This document shows, piece after piece, positions 34,033 to 42,502 of a stretch of DNA of 44,613 nucleotides. Every line of letters begins with the position of its first letter. Position 1 is the stretch's first letter. The stretch covers positions 1-44,613 of the forward strand of contig WTGB01000103.1 of the NCBI GenBank assembly GCA_011523735.1. The letters run 5' to 3'. The position numbers and the translations under genes were made by a program. This stretch comes from Chloroflexota bacterium (GTDB taxonomy: Bacteria; Chloroflexota; Anaerolineae; Aggregatilineales; Phototrophicaceae). The notes under the pieces were generated by a model that did no database searches, was not told where the DNA came from, and saw nothing but the letters and a program-made list of their open reading frames with translations.

Positions 34033-35061
34033 GTGAGTGCATCGGCCAATCCCGTGCTCGCAGTCGATATCGGCGGAACCAGTTTGCGCCTGGGTTTGAT
34101 TAACCGGGAAGGCAAGCTGATCGGGGATATCGCGCGCTACGATGTGCCTTTTGCAAATGATGGCGCGGCCGATGTTCGTGGCATTTTGGTCCTCATGGCC
34201 GAACATGTCGAGCGAGCGCGGCCGATCGTCTCGGGCGAGCTCAGGGTCGGCATCAGCCTCTGCGGCAATGTCGATCTGGCCAGCGGCGACGCCATCCTGG
34301 TACCCAACCTGCACTGGCGCAACCTGCCCTTCGGCAAGCTGGTCAGCCAGCGCTTTCAGCTGCCGGTTTGCATAGCCACCGATGTACGCCAAGCTGTATT
34401 GGCGGAAGCGACCTGGGGTGCGGGGGCGAAAGAACGCAATTTCGCCTGGGCCACGGTCGGCACCGGCTATGGCGGCTATCTCTTTTTGAACGGTCGGCTC
34501 TATGGCGGCGCGCATGGCTTTGCCGGCAACTTCGGCCATACCACCTATGATGAAATCAATGGACATCCTTGCGGTTGTGGCAGGCGCGGCTGCTTCGAGA
34601 CTTTCGTGGCGGGTCCCGCTATTGCCCGCGCCGGGCAGGCTGCCCACGAGGCGGGCGAAAGCGTGATCCTGTCTTCTTTGGCTGACGAAGGCAAGGTCAG
34701 CACGCGCGCCGTATTCCATGCTATCGAGTTGGGCGACCCGATCGCCGCCAGGATAATTGATGAGGCCATCCGCCTGATTTGCATCAATCTCGGTGGAGTC
34801 GTCAACCTGCTCGATATTAGGTTGATCGTAATGGGTGGGGGCGTGACCAAGGCGGCGCCCTGGCTCGTCCAGCGCATCAACAGCGATATACGCGCATTCC
34901 TGATGACCGTCGAAGCCCAGCGCGAGCTAAAAATAGTGCGTGAATCCACAGCCAACGCGGCGCTCTGGGGCGCGGCCGCGCATGTTTTCGCTGTCGAGGG
35001 CGCGCTCGCCAGCGACAAATTGGAAGAAGGACTGGAGCATCGCGCCATCCGCGCCTTCTGA
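34033..35061 (+). CDS. ROK-family sugar kinase
   Basis: A 342-residue kinase (or ROK regulator without HTH) with the phosphate-binding start AVDIGGTSLRLGL, catalytic D117 (ATDVRQAV) and the ROK zinc motif H169 plus C180, C182, C187 (CGCGRRGC). The absence of an N-terminal helix-turn-helix argues for an enzyme. It phosphorylates a hexose or related sugar such as glucose, N-acetylmannosamine or allose. Start GTG 34033 follows GATGAGGCG. It is 54 bases after the isomerase gene and 72 before the regulator. Confidence 0.88.
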   Translation: MSASANPVLAVDIGGTSLRLGLINREGKLIGDIARYDVPFANDGAADVRGILVLMAEHVERARPIVSGELRVGISLCGNVDLASGDAILVPNLHWRNLPFGKLVSQRFQLPVCIATDVRQAVLAEATWGAGAKERNFAWATVGTGYGGYLFLNGRLYGGAHGFAGNFGHTTYDEINGHPCGCGRRGCFETFVAGPAIARAGQAAHEAGESVILSSLADEGKVSTRAVFHAIELGDPIAARIIDEAIRLICINLGGVVNLLDIRLIVMGGGVTKAAPWLVQRINSDIRAFLMTVEAQRELKIVRESTANAALWGAAAHVFAVEGALASDKLEEGLEHRAIRAF

Positions 35062-35133
35062 TCGCCTGCGCTGCCGTCACAACACCTATTAAGCGCGGGC
35101 GCCAAACGCGATTTAGACGAATGCGAACAGCAC

Positions 35134-36099
35134 ATGCCTGACCTGCCAAAAGATCAACTGGCCACCTTGGTGCAGATTGCCAATATGTATTATAAGGAGA
35201 ACCTGTCGCAACAAGAGATCGCCAACCAGATGGGTGTTTCCCGCTCCCTCATTGCCACGTACTTGCAGCGCGCTCGTGATCAGCAAGTGGTGCGGATTGA
35301 GATCGCCGACCCCCGCGATGACTCGGCGCATTTGGCGCTGGAACTGTGTCAAAGATTCGCTATCGAAAAGGCAGTGCTAGTTCCCTATGGACATAAGTCA
35401 GATGAACTGACCCGCCGCGCCGTTGCCGCGGAAGCCGCCAAGTTTATCGAGACCCGTATGAATGACGGCGATGTTTTGGGCATTGGCTGGGGCAGGACCA
35501 CCTCGCGCATGGTCGATCTCCTGGCGCCCACTAGGCCGCTTTCCGTCGATGTTGTGCCACTCCTGGGCGAAAGCGGTCACGAAAGCACCTATTCGCAGAT
35601 GAATCACTTGATTCTGCGTACAGCGCAGCATTTCGGGGGCAAGCCTCACTTTCTGCTGGCGCCGATGGTTGTGGGTTCGCCCCAGTTGCGGGATATGCTG
35701 TGGCGGGATGTCGTCGTGCGCGAAGTGGCGACGCAATGGGACCGCATGACCATCGCCTGTTTTGGCATCGGCGTGCTGCCGCCGACGCCGGGCATGATTG
35801 TCTATGTCGGCGATGTGCACACACCGATGCTCGTATCAAAAGGCGCCGTTGGCGATGTCTGCGTACACCCTTACAACCAGGAGGGCGAAATACTAAAAAC
35901 GCCTCTGACAGACTGTCTGATCGGCGTGGGAGTCGAGCAATTGAAGCGGACGCCTTGTCGAATCGCCATCGCTTCCGGGATCGAGAAAGCCAATGCGATA
36001 ATCGGCGCCCTTCGCACCGGTTTGGTCACACACCTGTTTGTCGATATGGAGACAGCGGCCGCCGTCATAGAGCATAGCGGGGATGGCGACCCTGTGTGA
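35134..36099 (+). CDS. SorC-family sugar-responsive transcriptional regulator
   Basis: A 321-residue regulator. The N-terminal helix-turn-helix (about 20-50, NLSQQEIANQMGVSRSLIATYL) is of the SorC/DeoR type. The C-terminal sugar-phosphate sensing domain (60-315) includes GDVLGIGWGRTTSRMV, resembling an inactive sugar-phosphate isomerase fold. SorC proteins respond to phosphorylated sugars, which fits a kinase and isomerase just upstream. It closes the rightward operon and probably binds the palindromes at 29343-29370, setting up autoregulation (inference). The start ATG 35134 has only a weak ribosome site. Confidence 0.9.
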   Translation: MPDLPKDQLATLVQIANMYYKENLSQQEIANQMGVSRSLIATYLQRARDQQVVRIEIADPRDDSAHLALELCQRFAIEKAVLVPYGHKSDELTRRAVAAEAAKFIETRMNDGDVLGIGWGRTTSRMVDLLAPTRPLSVDVVPLLGESGHESTYSQMNHLILRTAQHFGGKPHFLLAPMVVGSPQLRDMLWRDVVVREVATQWDRMTIACFGIGVLPPTPGMIVYVGDVHTPMLVSKGAVGDVCVHPYNQEGEILKTPLTDCLIGVGVEQLKRTPCRIAIASGIEKANAIIGALRTGLVTHLFVDMETAAAVIEHSGDGDPV

Positions 36100-36246
36100 C
36101 AGCCGCGGTGATCTCGCGCCGTCGGTCCGCCCCTGCAGGGCTTTCAGCTATAACGCGGCTACTATTGCGTTTATAGCGATTGCTTTCGAGTCTCTTGTAA
36201 ACGAGGGAACGTGGTTCGAATACGTCAAGGCTTAGTTGTCGCCGAT
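36100..36246. other. Intergenic region after the SorC gene, with a hairpin
   Basis: No gene is seen. A hairpin GCTATAA-CGC / GCGTTTATAGC (36147-36177, one bulged base, ten-base loop) 47 bases after the SorC stop may mark transcript end or RNA processing, though no T-run follows. The palindrome CCCTGCAGGG lies at 36131-36140. Confidence 0.4.
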
Positions 36247-36475
36247 CTACCGCAGGGCCTGTTTGCTGTCCGAATAAGCGAAACTGGAGACTTTGACGCC
36301 GTCACCGGTATCGCCTGTTAGAGCCAGACAGGGTCCCTGTGCCAGTCAATCCAGCGGGAAAATCGGGCACTTGAGATGACGATAGGGAAAGCGAGACAAA
36401 TTCGCACTGCACAAGCCGGCGGTGTCCATCTCGATTACGTCGGACCCGATGGTGGTTCCCGCGATGACAGGAAGG
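36247..36475 (-). pseudogene. Degenerate coding remnant, possibly DUF35 (Zn-ribbon OB-fold)
   Basis: Minus-strand translation gives protein-like text in one frame (SDVIEMDTAGLCSANLSRFP and then GDGVKVSSFAYSDSKQAL) interrupted by a TGA at 36346-36348 and ended by a TAG at 36247-36249. The pattern C-x-n-FPYR-x-n-CP followed by a Gly-rich VSSFAYS stretch is reminiscent of the DUF35 acyl-CoA-binding protein that often sits beside SCPx-type thiolases. A thiolase remnant lies just upstream on the same strand. The identification is tentative. No full-length start or intact second Cys pair is seen. Confidence 0.25.
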
Positions 36476-36603
36476 AACAAGCCCATAAGGGGAAGAAAGC
36501 ATGACGCAACTCTTCCCCGCAGACCTGGTGGATCTCCAATCTCGAGTCTGAAGCCATGCAGGAGAACTCAGTTTTGTCCATTTTCTTCAACGGTGCTGAT
36601 CGG

Positions 36604-37123
36604 CTAATCAAACCAATCCCAGATGCTGCCGTGGTCGACCAGTTTGTCGGGCAGCGCCTCGTCCAATGCTTCGAGCGTCCAACGCCCTCCGTCCGCCTTC
36701 CACAAATGCGCCGACCTCGCCCTTGGCGCAGAATCCCAAAACCTCGATGGCGAGCAAGGGTGTGATGGTGAAGGCATCATAGGCTTCCAGGACATCGACA
36801 TCGGCGGGCGTGATTCCGGCCATGCCAACGGCGTCGCGGCCCGATTGCCGGGCTGGGGTTTCAAAGATGTCTGGAATCTACGATATATGCCAGGTTCGCT
36901 GACTTTCGCCCGCGCCAAGCACCCGCACGGGTTTCTTCCTGGCGTCGCGCGCGCGATCGGCATTGGTCACGATGACGACGCCGCCATCGGTGATCAGGCA
37001 GCAATTATGGCGGCGCATCGAATCAACAATCATGCACGAATTCATCACAGCGTCCAAGGTCAGCGGATCGCGATGCCAGGCTTTGGGATTCAACTGCGCC
37101 CATTTTCGCGCTGCCAACAGGAT
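36604..37123 (-). pseudogene. Thiolase (SCPx/lipid-transfer type) remnant
   Basis: The C-terminal half of a thiolase is visible: AQLNPKAWHRDPLTLDAV, DGGVVIVTNADRARDARKKP, AGITPADVDVLEAYDAFT and IEVLGFCAKGEVGAFVEGG. An in-frame TAG (36878-36880) breaks it, and after FVEGG the frame shifts before the NTHGG-like region, which is lost. The N-terminal half with the catalytic Cys is missing. The remnant continues in frame from the acyl-CoA synthetase remnant upstream. A working protein cannot be made. Confidence 0.8.
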
Positions 37124-38073
37124 CTCAGCCAGTTGAAGATAGCCATCTTCGCCTACCCAGCCCATGTCGCCACGCTCACAAAATCATCCGGAGTCGACTT
37201 GGCGGGATTGCTGCCGATATAGTAGTAAGTTTCTCGACCATCGGTCGGCCGCATGAAGATTTCGCCCGCCTCACCGGTTGACACTTCGTTGCCGTCAGTG
37301 TCGAGAATGCGCATTTCACAGGCGGCGGGTTTGCCCAGACTGTCGGGACGCTCGAGCCATTCGTCGCCGCGGATGACTGTGGCGCCGACGGCTTCGTCGA
37401 CCTTCTCCGAACCCAGCAACTTCATCCAGGCGCGCTTGAGCCAGGCAGGACGGGGCGCGGCGGCATGCATCATGCCCTCAAAGCTGGAAAAGTCGCGCTC
37501 TTCGATGCCATCCAGCCACACGATGCGCTGCATCATTGTGGGCGCCATGAAGCAGAATTGCACGCCGTATTGTTCGATAGCAGCGACCGCTTGCGCGGCA
37601 TCAAACTTCTCCAACACGATAAGCGTCTGATCCTCGAACAAGCCAATATGGCTGAAAGAAAATGGGGAATTATGATAGAGCGGGCCCGCGATCGGCTGCA
37701 CCTGCCCGGGTCGGAATCCGATCTACGTGCCCACCATCTTTCGCTGTCCAGGCGCCAATTCCCAGCGGCCCGGAAAGACGGTGATCTTGGAACGGCCGGT
37801 GGAGCCGCCGGAGCCGATGGCTTTGCCGGGATGCGCGACCACATCGGGCAAGAGCGAATCGTCCAAGTTGGCGGATTCCGCCAGTATGACTTCCGGCGTG
37901 AAGTTGGGATAACTAACGTTTTCCCAGCGCGAAACAACCACGGTCGGATTGAGCAAGTCCAGCATGGCATCGCGCTCAATCGCCGGCATTTCCCCGCGCA
38001 TGGGCAACAGGTAAGGCGCGACCTTGCCCGGATGCTCCTCGGCGAGCATGGTCATGCGCAAGCCCCAGGACAC
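37124..38073 (-). pseudogene. Acyl-CoA synthetase (AMP-binding) remnant fused to thiolase
   Basis: The remains of a fatty-acid CoA ligase start at GTG 38071-38073 (reading SWGLRMTMLAEEHPG). About 70 residues of the N-terminal domain are missing between AEEHPGKVA and MPAIERDAMLDLL. The P-loop GSGGSTGRSKI, then PLYHNSPFSFSH, and FMAPTMMQRI are present. An in-frame TAG lies at 37723-37725. A one-base deletion near 37168 shifts FVSVGD to another frame, after which MGWVGEDGYLQLAE runs straight into thiolase sequence. It was probably once the gene downstream of the peptide transporter ATPase (TTGA overlap at 38094-38097). Confidence 0.85.
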
Positions 38074-38093
38074 AGGTTTCTTTTCTTCTCCTA

Positions 38094-39068
38094 TCAAGCC
38101 AACTCCTTCCTGGCAAGCGGAAAATGACAGGCGGCATAATGTTCGCTTTTGTCAATCAATCGATGCGGATCGTCCTCGCGGCAGATATTTCTCTCAGGAT
38201 GAGCCAGCGGACCAAAGGGACAGCGCGTATGAAAACGGCAGGCGGGCGGTGGAAAATGCGGATCTGGGATTTCTCCACGCAAAGGAATGCGATGGGGATC
38301 TCCACCCACAATCATTTTGGGAATGGAATCGATCAAACCTTGTGTATAGGGATGTTCAGGCTGCCTGAACAATTCCTCAGTCTCTTTCCATTCAACAATT
38401 TGTCCGAGATACATCACGCAAACTGAATCACTCATATAGCGCACTACCGACAGATCGTGAGAGATAAAGAGATAGGAAAGCAGGAACTCTCGTTGCAAGT
38501 CGCGCAACAAATTGAGGATTTCCGCCTGCACTGATACATCAAGCGCCGATACCACTTCATCAAGGATCACCAGCTCCGGCTGGGACGCCAATGTGCGCGC
38601 GATGGCGATCCGCTGGCGCTGCCCGCCGGAGAACTGATGGGGATAGCGATCGGCAAACATCGGTTCGAGAGCGACCATTTCCAGCAAGCGGCCCACTTCC
38701 TGACGGCGCTGCGCCGCGGTCAAGCCCCGATGTCGCTGCAGCACTTCGTCGATCATCGCGCCGACGGAAAGCCGCGGATTCAGCGACGAATACGGATCCT
38801 GAAATATCATCTGAATTCGGCTGCGAATCTCATTCAAATTGGAGCCATGAGCGAAGGTGATATCCTTGCCTTCCAGCAAAATCTGACCTCGCGCGGCTTT
38901 GGCCAGCTGCACGATTGCGCGCGCGATGGTCGACTTGCCCGAGCCGGATTCGCCTACCAAGCCCAAAGTGCCGCCGGCTGGAATGCCGAAGCTGACGCCA
39001 TCCACCGCCGTCAATTGCCCATAACGGACGACGAGATCGCGCGCTTCCAGCTTATTCACGCCTGGCAT
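38094..39068 (-). CDS. Oligopeptide/dipeptide ABC transporter ATP-binding protein (OppF/DppF type)
   Basis: A 324-residue ATPase with Walker A GESGSGKST (39-47), signature FSGGQRQRIAIARTL, Walker B LVILDEVVSAL and the switch FISHDLSV. It ends in the Opp C-terminal region with paired Cys (CRFHTRCPFGP...NICRED) that in some relatives holds an iron-sulfur cluster. Glu-Val replaces the common Glu-Pro after Walker B. The start ATG 39066-39068 is chosen because the frame upstream is entirely inside the fused permease-ATPase gene. The two genes overlap by 17 bases. Confidence 0.9.
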   Translation of the reverse strand: MPGVNKLEARDLVVRYGQLTAVDGVSFGIPAGGTLGLVGESGSGKSTIARAIVQLAKAARGQILLEGKDITFAHGSNLNEIRSRIQMIFQDPYSSLNPRLSVGAMIDEVLQRHRGLTAAQRRQEVGRLLEMVALEPMFADRYPHQFSGGQRQRIAIARTLASQPELVILDEVVSALDVSVQAEILNLLRDLQREFLLSYLFISHDLSVVRYMSDSVCVMYLGQIVEWKETEELFRQPEHPYTQGLIDSIPKMIVGGDPHRIPLRGEIPDPHFPPPACRFHTRCPFGPLAHPERNICREDDPHRLIDKSEHYAACHFPLARKELA

Positions 39069-41469
39069 CCTCCAGCGGCTCGGTTCGTAAGAAGCAAGCG
39101 ATTCGATGATTCTCATCAACGTGCAGCAAAGCCGGCGCCTCTTGGCGGCAGCGCTCGAAAACGTAAGGGCAGCGCGGCGCGAACGCGCAGCCCGCGGGGA
39201 GATTATCCAAATCGGGCGGCCGACCGGGAATTGATGCCAGCGGTTCGTCGCGATTGCTGTCAAAGGCGGGCACAGCCGCGATCAGCGCTTCGGTGTAGGG
39301 ATGCTTGTCGGCCGTCATCAATTCGGTGATCTTGACATCTTCAACGATGTGACCGGCGTACATGACAAGTACTCGTGAACAGATTTCGATGATCACACCG
39401 ATGTCGTGCGAGATCAGCAAGACCGTCGTGCCCTGCTCCTGATTGATTTCGCGCAAGACATCAATGATCTGTGCCTGAATCGTCACATCAAGCGCGGTGG
39501 TGGGTTCGTCCGCGATGATCAGGCTGGGGGAATTCATCAAGCCCATGGCGATCATAGCGCGCTGGCGCATGCCGCCAGAAAACTCGTGCGGGTACTGCTT
39601 CAAGCGCGATTCCGCGCCGGAAATATGCACATCGGCCATCCGCTCCAGAGCCATTTTCTGCAATGCTTTGCCGCTGACGCCGCGATGAACCCGGGTCGCT
39701 TCGGTCAGCTGTGTGCCGATTTTGAGCGCTGGATTGAGCGACGACATTGGATCCTGAAAGATCATCGCCATCTCCGAACCGAGAAAATAGCGCAATTGCC
39801 CAGCGGACATTCGGGTAATGTCTTCTCCACGCAGACGCACATAATGCGCGCTGACGACGCCGGGGTGTGGAACCAGTTGCGCCAACGCCAGCGCCGTCAT
39901 GCTCTTGCCGGAGCCGGATTCGCCGACGACGCCTACGATCTCGCCCTCAGCCAGATCCACGTTAATATCATTGACCGGCACGATGCTTCCGGATTCGAGG
40001 TCAAAGCGCACGGTTAATCCGCGCGCCTGCAACAAAGGCTGTGGCAGCGACATGGCTGCCTCGACAGCGCTTGCTTGACTGGGCGCCGGTATGTCGTCGT
40101 GGCTGCTGCGACTTTCCGTAGACTTGCCCGAAATGACCTGCAAGATGAGCAAGATTGTGGCGAACAGACCAAGATAGAATCCCAACTGCGCGGAAGCCAG
40201 CGCCGCCCCCAGGTTGGCGGAATCCGCGAGTAGGAAAGAGAGAAAGTAACTGCCGGCCCCAAGGCCACAGAGTAGCCCAAGATACGCGCAGATACGACGG
40301 TAGCGCGAAAAAAAGTAGGAGAAGAATCCAAGCAGCAGAGCGATCCAGGCACCAGTACGCAGCAAAAGCATCGCAACCTGCGAGCCTATAGCAATCGCAG
40401 TGAGATTGCTGCTGCCAGCCAGGATCCTTGCGCCTGTAACCAAAGTCCGGTTGGGATCCGAAGCGTCAGGGCTGAACCAGGGCAAGAAATAAAAGACAAT
40501 AAGCAATAATGTCGAGCCAGTAAGCAGCATATATTCAGAAGAGAAATATCGGCGCAGCCAGGTACGCGATTGAACAGCAGGAGTCTGGGTCCAGAGCACC
40601 GGATTGAGGCCCCGAGCCAGCGCCTCGCCCAAATAACCGAGGGTCAAACCGGTAATGCCGATGGCCATCGCCGGCGCCAAAGCCAACAACGGCACTTGAT
40701 ACAGACGCAGCACGCCTTCCGTGATCAGGCGGCCCCAGTCAAATTGCGTGCCTTGAACGCCAAGCCCGAGGAAGCTCAGCGACGACACGGCGACCAAGGC
40801 GGAGGCTGTAGCGTTAAAGGAGACGACGATCAAGGTCTCGGCGATATTTGGGATAATATAACGAAAAACGATGCGGCGGCTGGATAAGCCCAATACACGC
40901 GCGCTGGAAATATAATCGAGACCAGCCACGCCCGCTGCCAGGGTATAGGCGACGCGCGCCAGACTGGGTGAAAAGGCGATGCCAATCGCTAGGACGGCGC
41001 CCTCCGCGCTGGTCCCAACAACAGCGACCAGCATAATCGCGATCAATATGCCCGGAAAAGCCAGCATGATTTCGATCAAACGCACGCCCATGTTCCGCAA
41101 TCGACCCGGGAGATAGGCGGTCGCCGCGCCCGCAGCGAAGCCGATTGCAATGGCCATGCCCGCCGCGCTTACAGCCAACTGCAGCGTTAGCGGCGTCGCA
41201 TATAAAGTGCGCTTGAGGATATCGCGGCCGAGATTGTCCGTGCCCAAAACATGATCGGCAGAAGGCCCTTCCAGGCGCCGCCTGACATTGCGTTGATAAA
41301 CTTCTTCTTCGGATAAGACGAGCGGCGCAAGCAAAGCTGTGGCGAGGAGAAAACCAGTGAGAAATAGCGCCAGGTATCCGCTCGGGGCGCTCAAGAAGGC
41401 GCGGAAAAAAGGCCTCCGCCAAAATGCCAGGGTTGAGCGCGCCCGGGTGTATGCTGCTGCGCTGCTCAC
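39052..41469 (-). CDS. Fused DppC-like permease and DppD-like ATPase with extra membrane segment
   Basis: An 805-residue fusion. Residues 1-290 are a DppC-type permease (LGTDNLGRDILKR at 75-87, EAA-type loop LDYISSARVLGLSSRRI at 184-200). Residues 305-447 are an additional hydrophobic stretch with about four or five helices and no match I recognise. Residues 475-805 are an OppD-type ATPase (Walker A GESGSGKS 516-523, signature FSGGMRQRAMIAMGL, Walker B IIADEPTTAL, C-terminal Cys cluster). Permease-ATPase fusions occur in some bacteria, but the added membrane region is unusual. The start ATG 41469 lies four bases after the DppB stop. Confidence 0.88.
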   Translation of the reverse strand: MSSAAAYTRARSTLAFWRRPFFRAFLSAPSGYLALFLTGFLLATALLAPLVLSEEEVYQRNVRRRLEGPSADHVLGTDNLGRDILKRTLYATPLTLQLAVSAAGMAIAIGFAAGAATAYLPGRLRNMGVRLIEIMLAFPGILIAIMLVAVVGTSAEGAVLAIGIAFSPSLARVAYTLAAGVAGLDYISSARVLGLSSRRIVFRYIIPNIAETLIVVSFNATASALVAVSSLSFLGLGVQGTQFDWGRLITEGVLRLYQVPLLALAPAMAIGITGLTLGYLGEALARGLNPVLWTQTPAVQSRTWLRRYFSSEYMLLTGSTLLLIVFYFLPWFSPDASDPNRTLVTGARILAGSSNLTAIAIGSQVAMLLLRTGAWIALLLGFFSYFFSRYRRICAYLGLLCGLGAGSYFLSFLLADSANLGAALASAQLGFYLGLFATILLILQVISGKSTESRSSHDDIPAPSQASAVEAAMSLPQPLLQARGLTVRFDLESGSIVPVNDINVDLAEGEIVGVVGESGSGKSMTALALAQLVPHPGVVSAHYVRLRGEDITRMSAGQLRYFLGSEMAMIFQDPMSSLNPALKIGTQLTEATRVHRGVSGKALQKMALERMADVHISGAESRLKQYPHEFSGGMRQRAMIAMGLMNSPSLIIADEPTTALDVTIQAQIIDVLREINQEQGTTVLLISHDIGVIIEICSRVLVMYAGHIVEDVKITELMTADKHPYTEALIAAVPAFDSNRDEPLASIPGRPPDLDNLPAGCAFAPRCPYVFERCRQEAPALLHVDENHRIACFLRTEPLEDARRE

Positions 41470-41473
41470 TCGT

Positions 41474-42490
41474 TTACTCGCTCAACACCAGCGTCCGCGG
41501 ATCAACCAGGGCTAACAGGATATCGACCGCGGTATTGATCAAGACGACGATCATGCCGAAATACAATACGATGCCTTGAATGACGGGATAGTCCAGATTA
41601 AACACGGCATCCACCACGCGTTGCCCCAGGCCCGGCCAGGCGAAGACATTTTCGACGATGACGGTCCCGCCAAGCAATCCGGCAAAGACCAGGCCGCCGA
41701 TGGTGAGCGCCGCCGTCAGCACATTCGGCAGCAGATGCCGCATGAAGATCAGATACGCAGGCAGCCGTTTGCTGCGCGCCGTACGGATATAATCTTGCGC
41801 CAGGACGTTGAGCGTTTCCAGCCGGACGACGCGCGCCAGAGAGGCGACTGGACGCAGGCTTACGGATATCGCAGGCAGAATGATGGCGGTAGATTTTTGA
41901 GTAGTGCCGACCGGCAGCCAGTTCAATGTTACGGCGAATATGAAGGCCAGGAAGGTAGCGGTCAGGAATTCGGGCATGGCGCTGCTCGTGCTGGTCACGG
42001 ACATGAAGACGACTTCCAGACGGCGGTTGCGTCCCTCGCGGGTCAAAGCGCCGACGAGGATGCCCAGTGGCACGCTGACCGTCATCACGATTAAAAGGCC
42101 TGTGCCCGCCAACTGAAACGTGCGCGGAAAGCGCTGCTGCAGAATCTCGGTAACCGACTGCTTGGTGATGAACGATGTGCCGAAGTCGAGACGCGCCACG
42201 CCCTCGATGTAACGGATGAACTGGATGTGCGCGGGTTGATCCAAGCCCAGGGCTTTGCGCTCGAATTCGATCTGTTCGGCGCTGGCGTCAATGCCAGCTT
42301 TGCGCACGGCGGGATCGCCCGGCACCAGGTAAATGAGGAGAAAGGTCAGCACCAGCAACATTGCCAGCACGACGAATAAACTCGCCAGGCGCTTCAGAAG
42401 AAAACGCGGCCAGGGACCCAGCCGGTTGGTCAGCCAAGCTATGGTCCCTGAATGTGATTCGTTACGCAGCGTCATCTGCGACGAGGTCAT
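41474..42490 (-). CDS. DppB-like oligopeptide ABC permease
   Basis: A 338-residue permease. The first helix is followed by the family words YLVPGDPAVRKAG and ALGLDQPAHIQFIRYIEG, then about five more helices with the EAA-type loop LAQDYIRTARSKRLP. VENVFAWPGLGQRVVDAVFNLDYPVIQG closes the C-terminal part. It forms the channel together with the DppC half of the next gene. The N-terminus carries about 25 polar residues before the first helix. It lies 13 bases after the binding-protein stop. Confidence 0.92.
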   Translation of the reverse strand: MTSSQMTLRNESHSGTIAWLTNRLGPWPRFLLKRLASLFVVLAMLLVLTFLLIYLVPGDPAVRKAGIDASAEQIEFERKALGLDQPAHIQFIRYIEGVARLDFGTSFITKQSVTEILQQRFPRTFQLAGTGLLIVMTVSVPLGILVGALTREGRNRRLEVVFMSVTSTSSAMPEFLTATFLAFIFAVTLNWLPVGTTQKSTAIILPAISVSLRPVASLARVVRLETLNVLAQDYIRTARSKRLPAYLIFMRHLLPNVLTAALTIGGLVFAGLLGGTVIVENVFAWPGLGQRVVDAVFNLDYPVIQGIVLYFGMIVVLINTAVDILLALVDPRTLVLSE

Positions 42491-42502
42491 TTGGCAACTG
42501 GC

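Noticed and set aside
36206..36226. T-loop-like GGTTCGAAT suggesting a tRNA gene
   Set aside because: The flanking bases do not form the G-C closing pair of a T arm, and no anticodon arm, D arm or acceptor stem can be drawn upstream.
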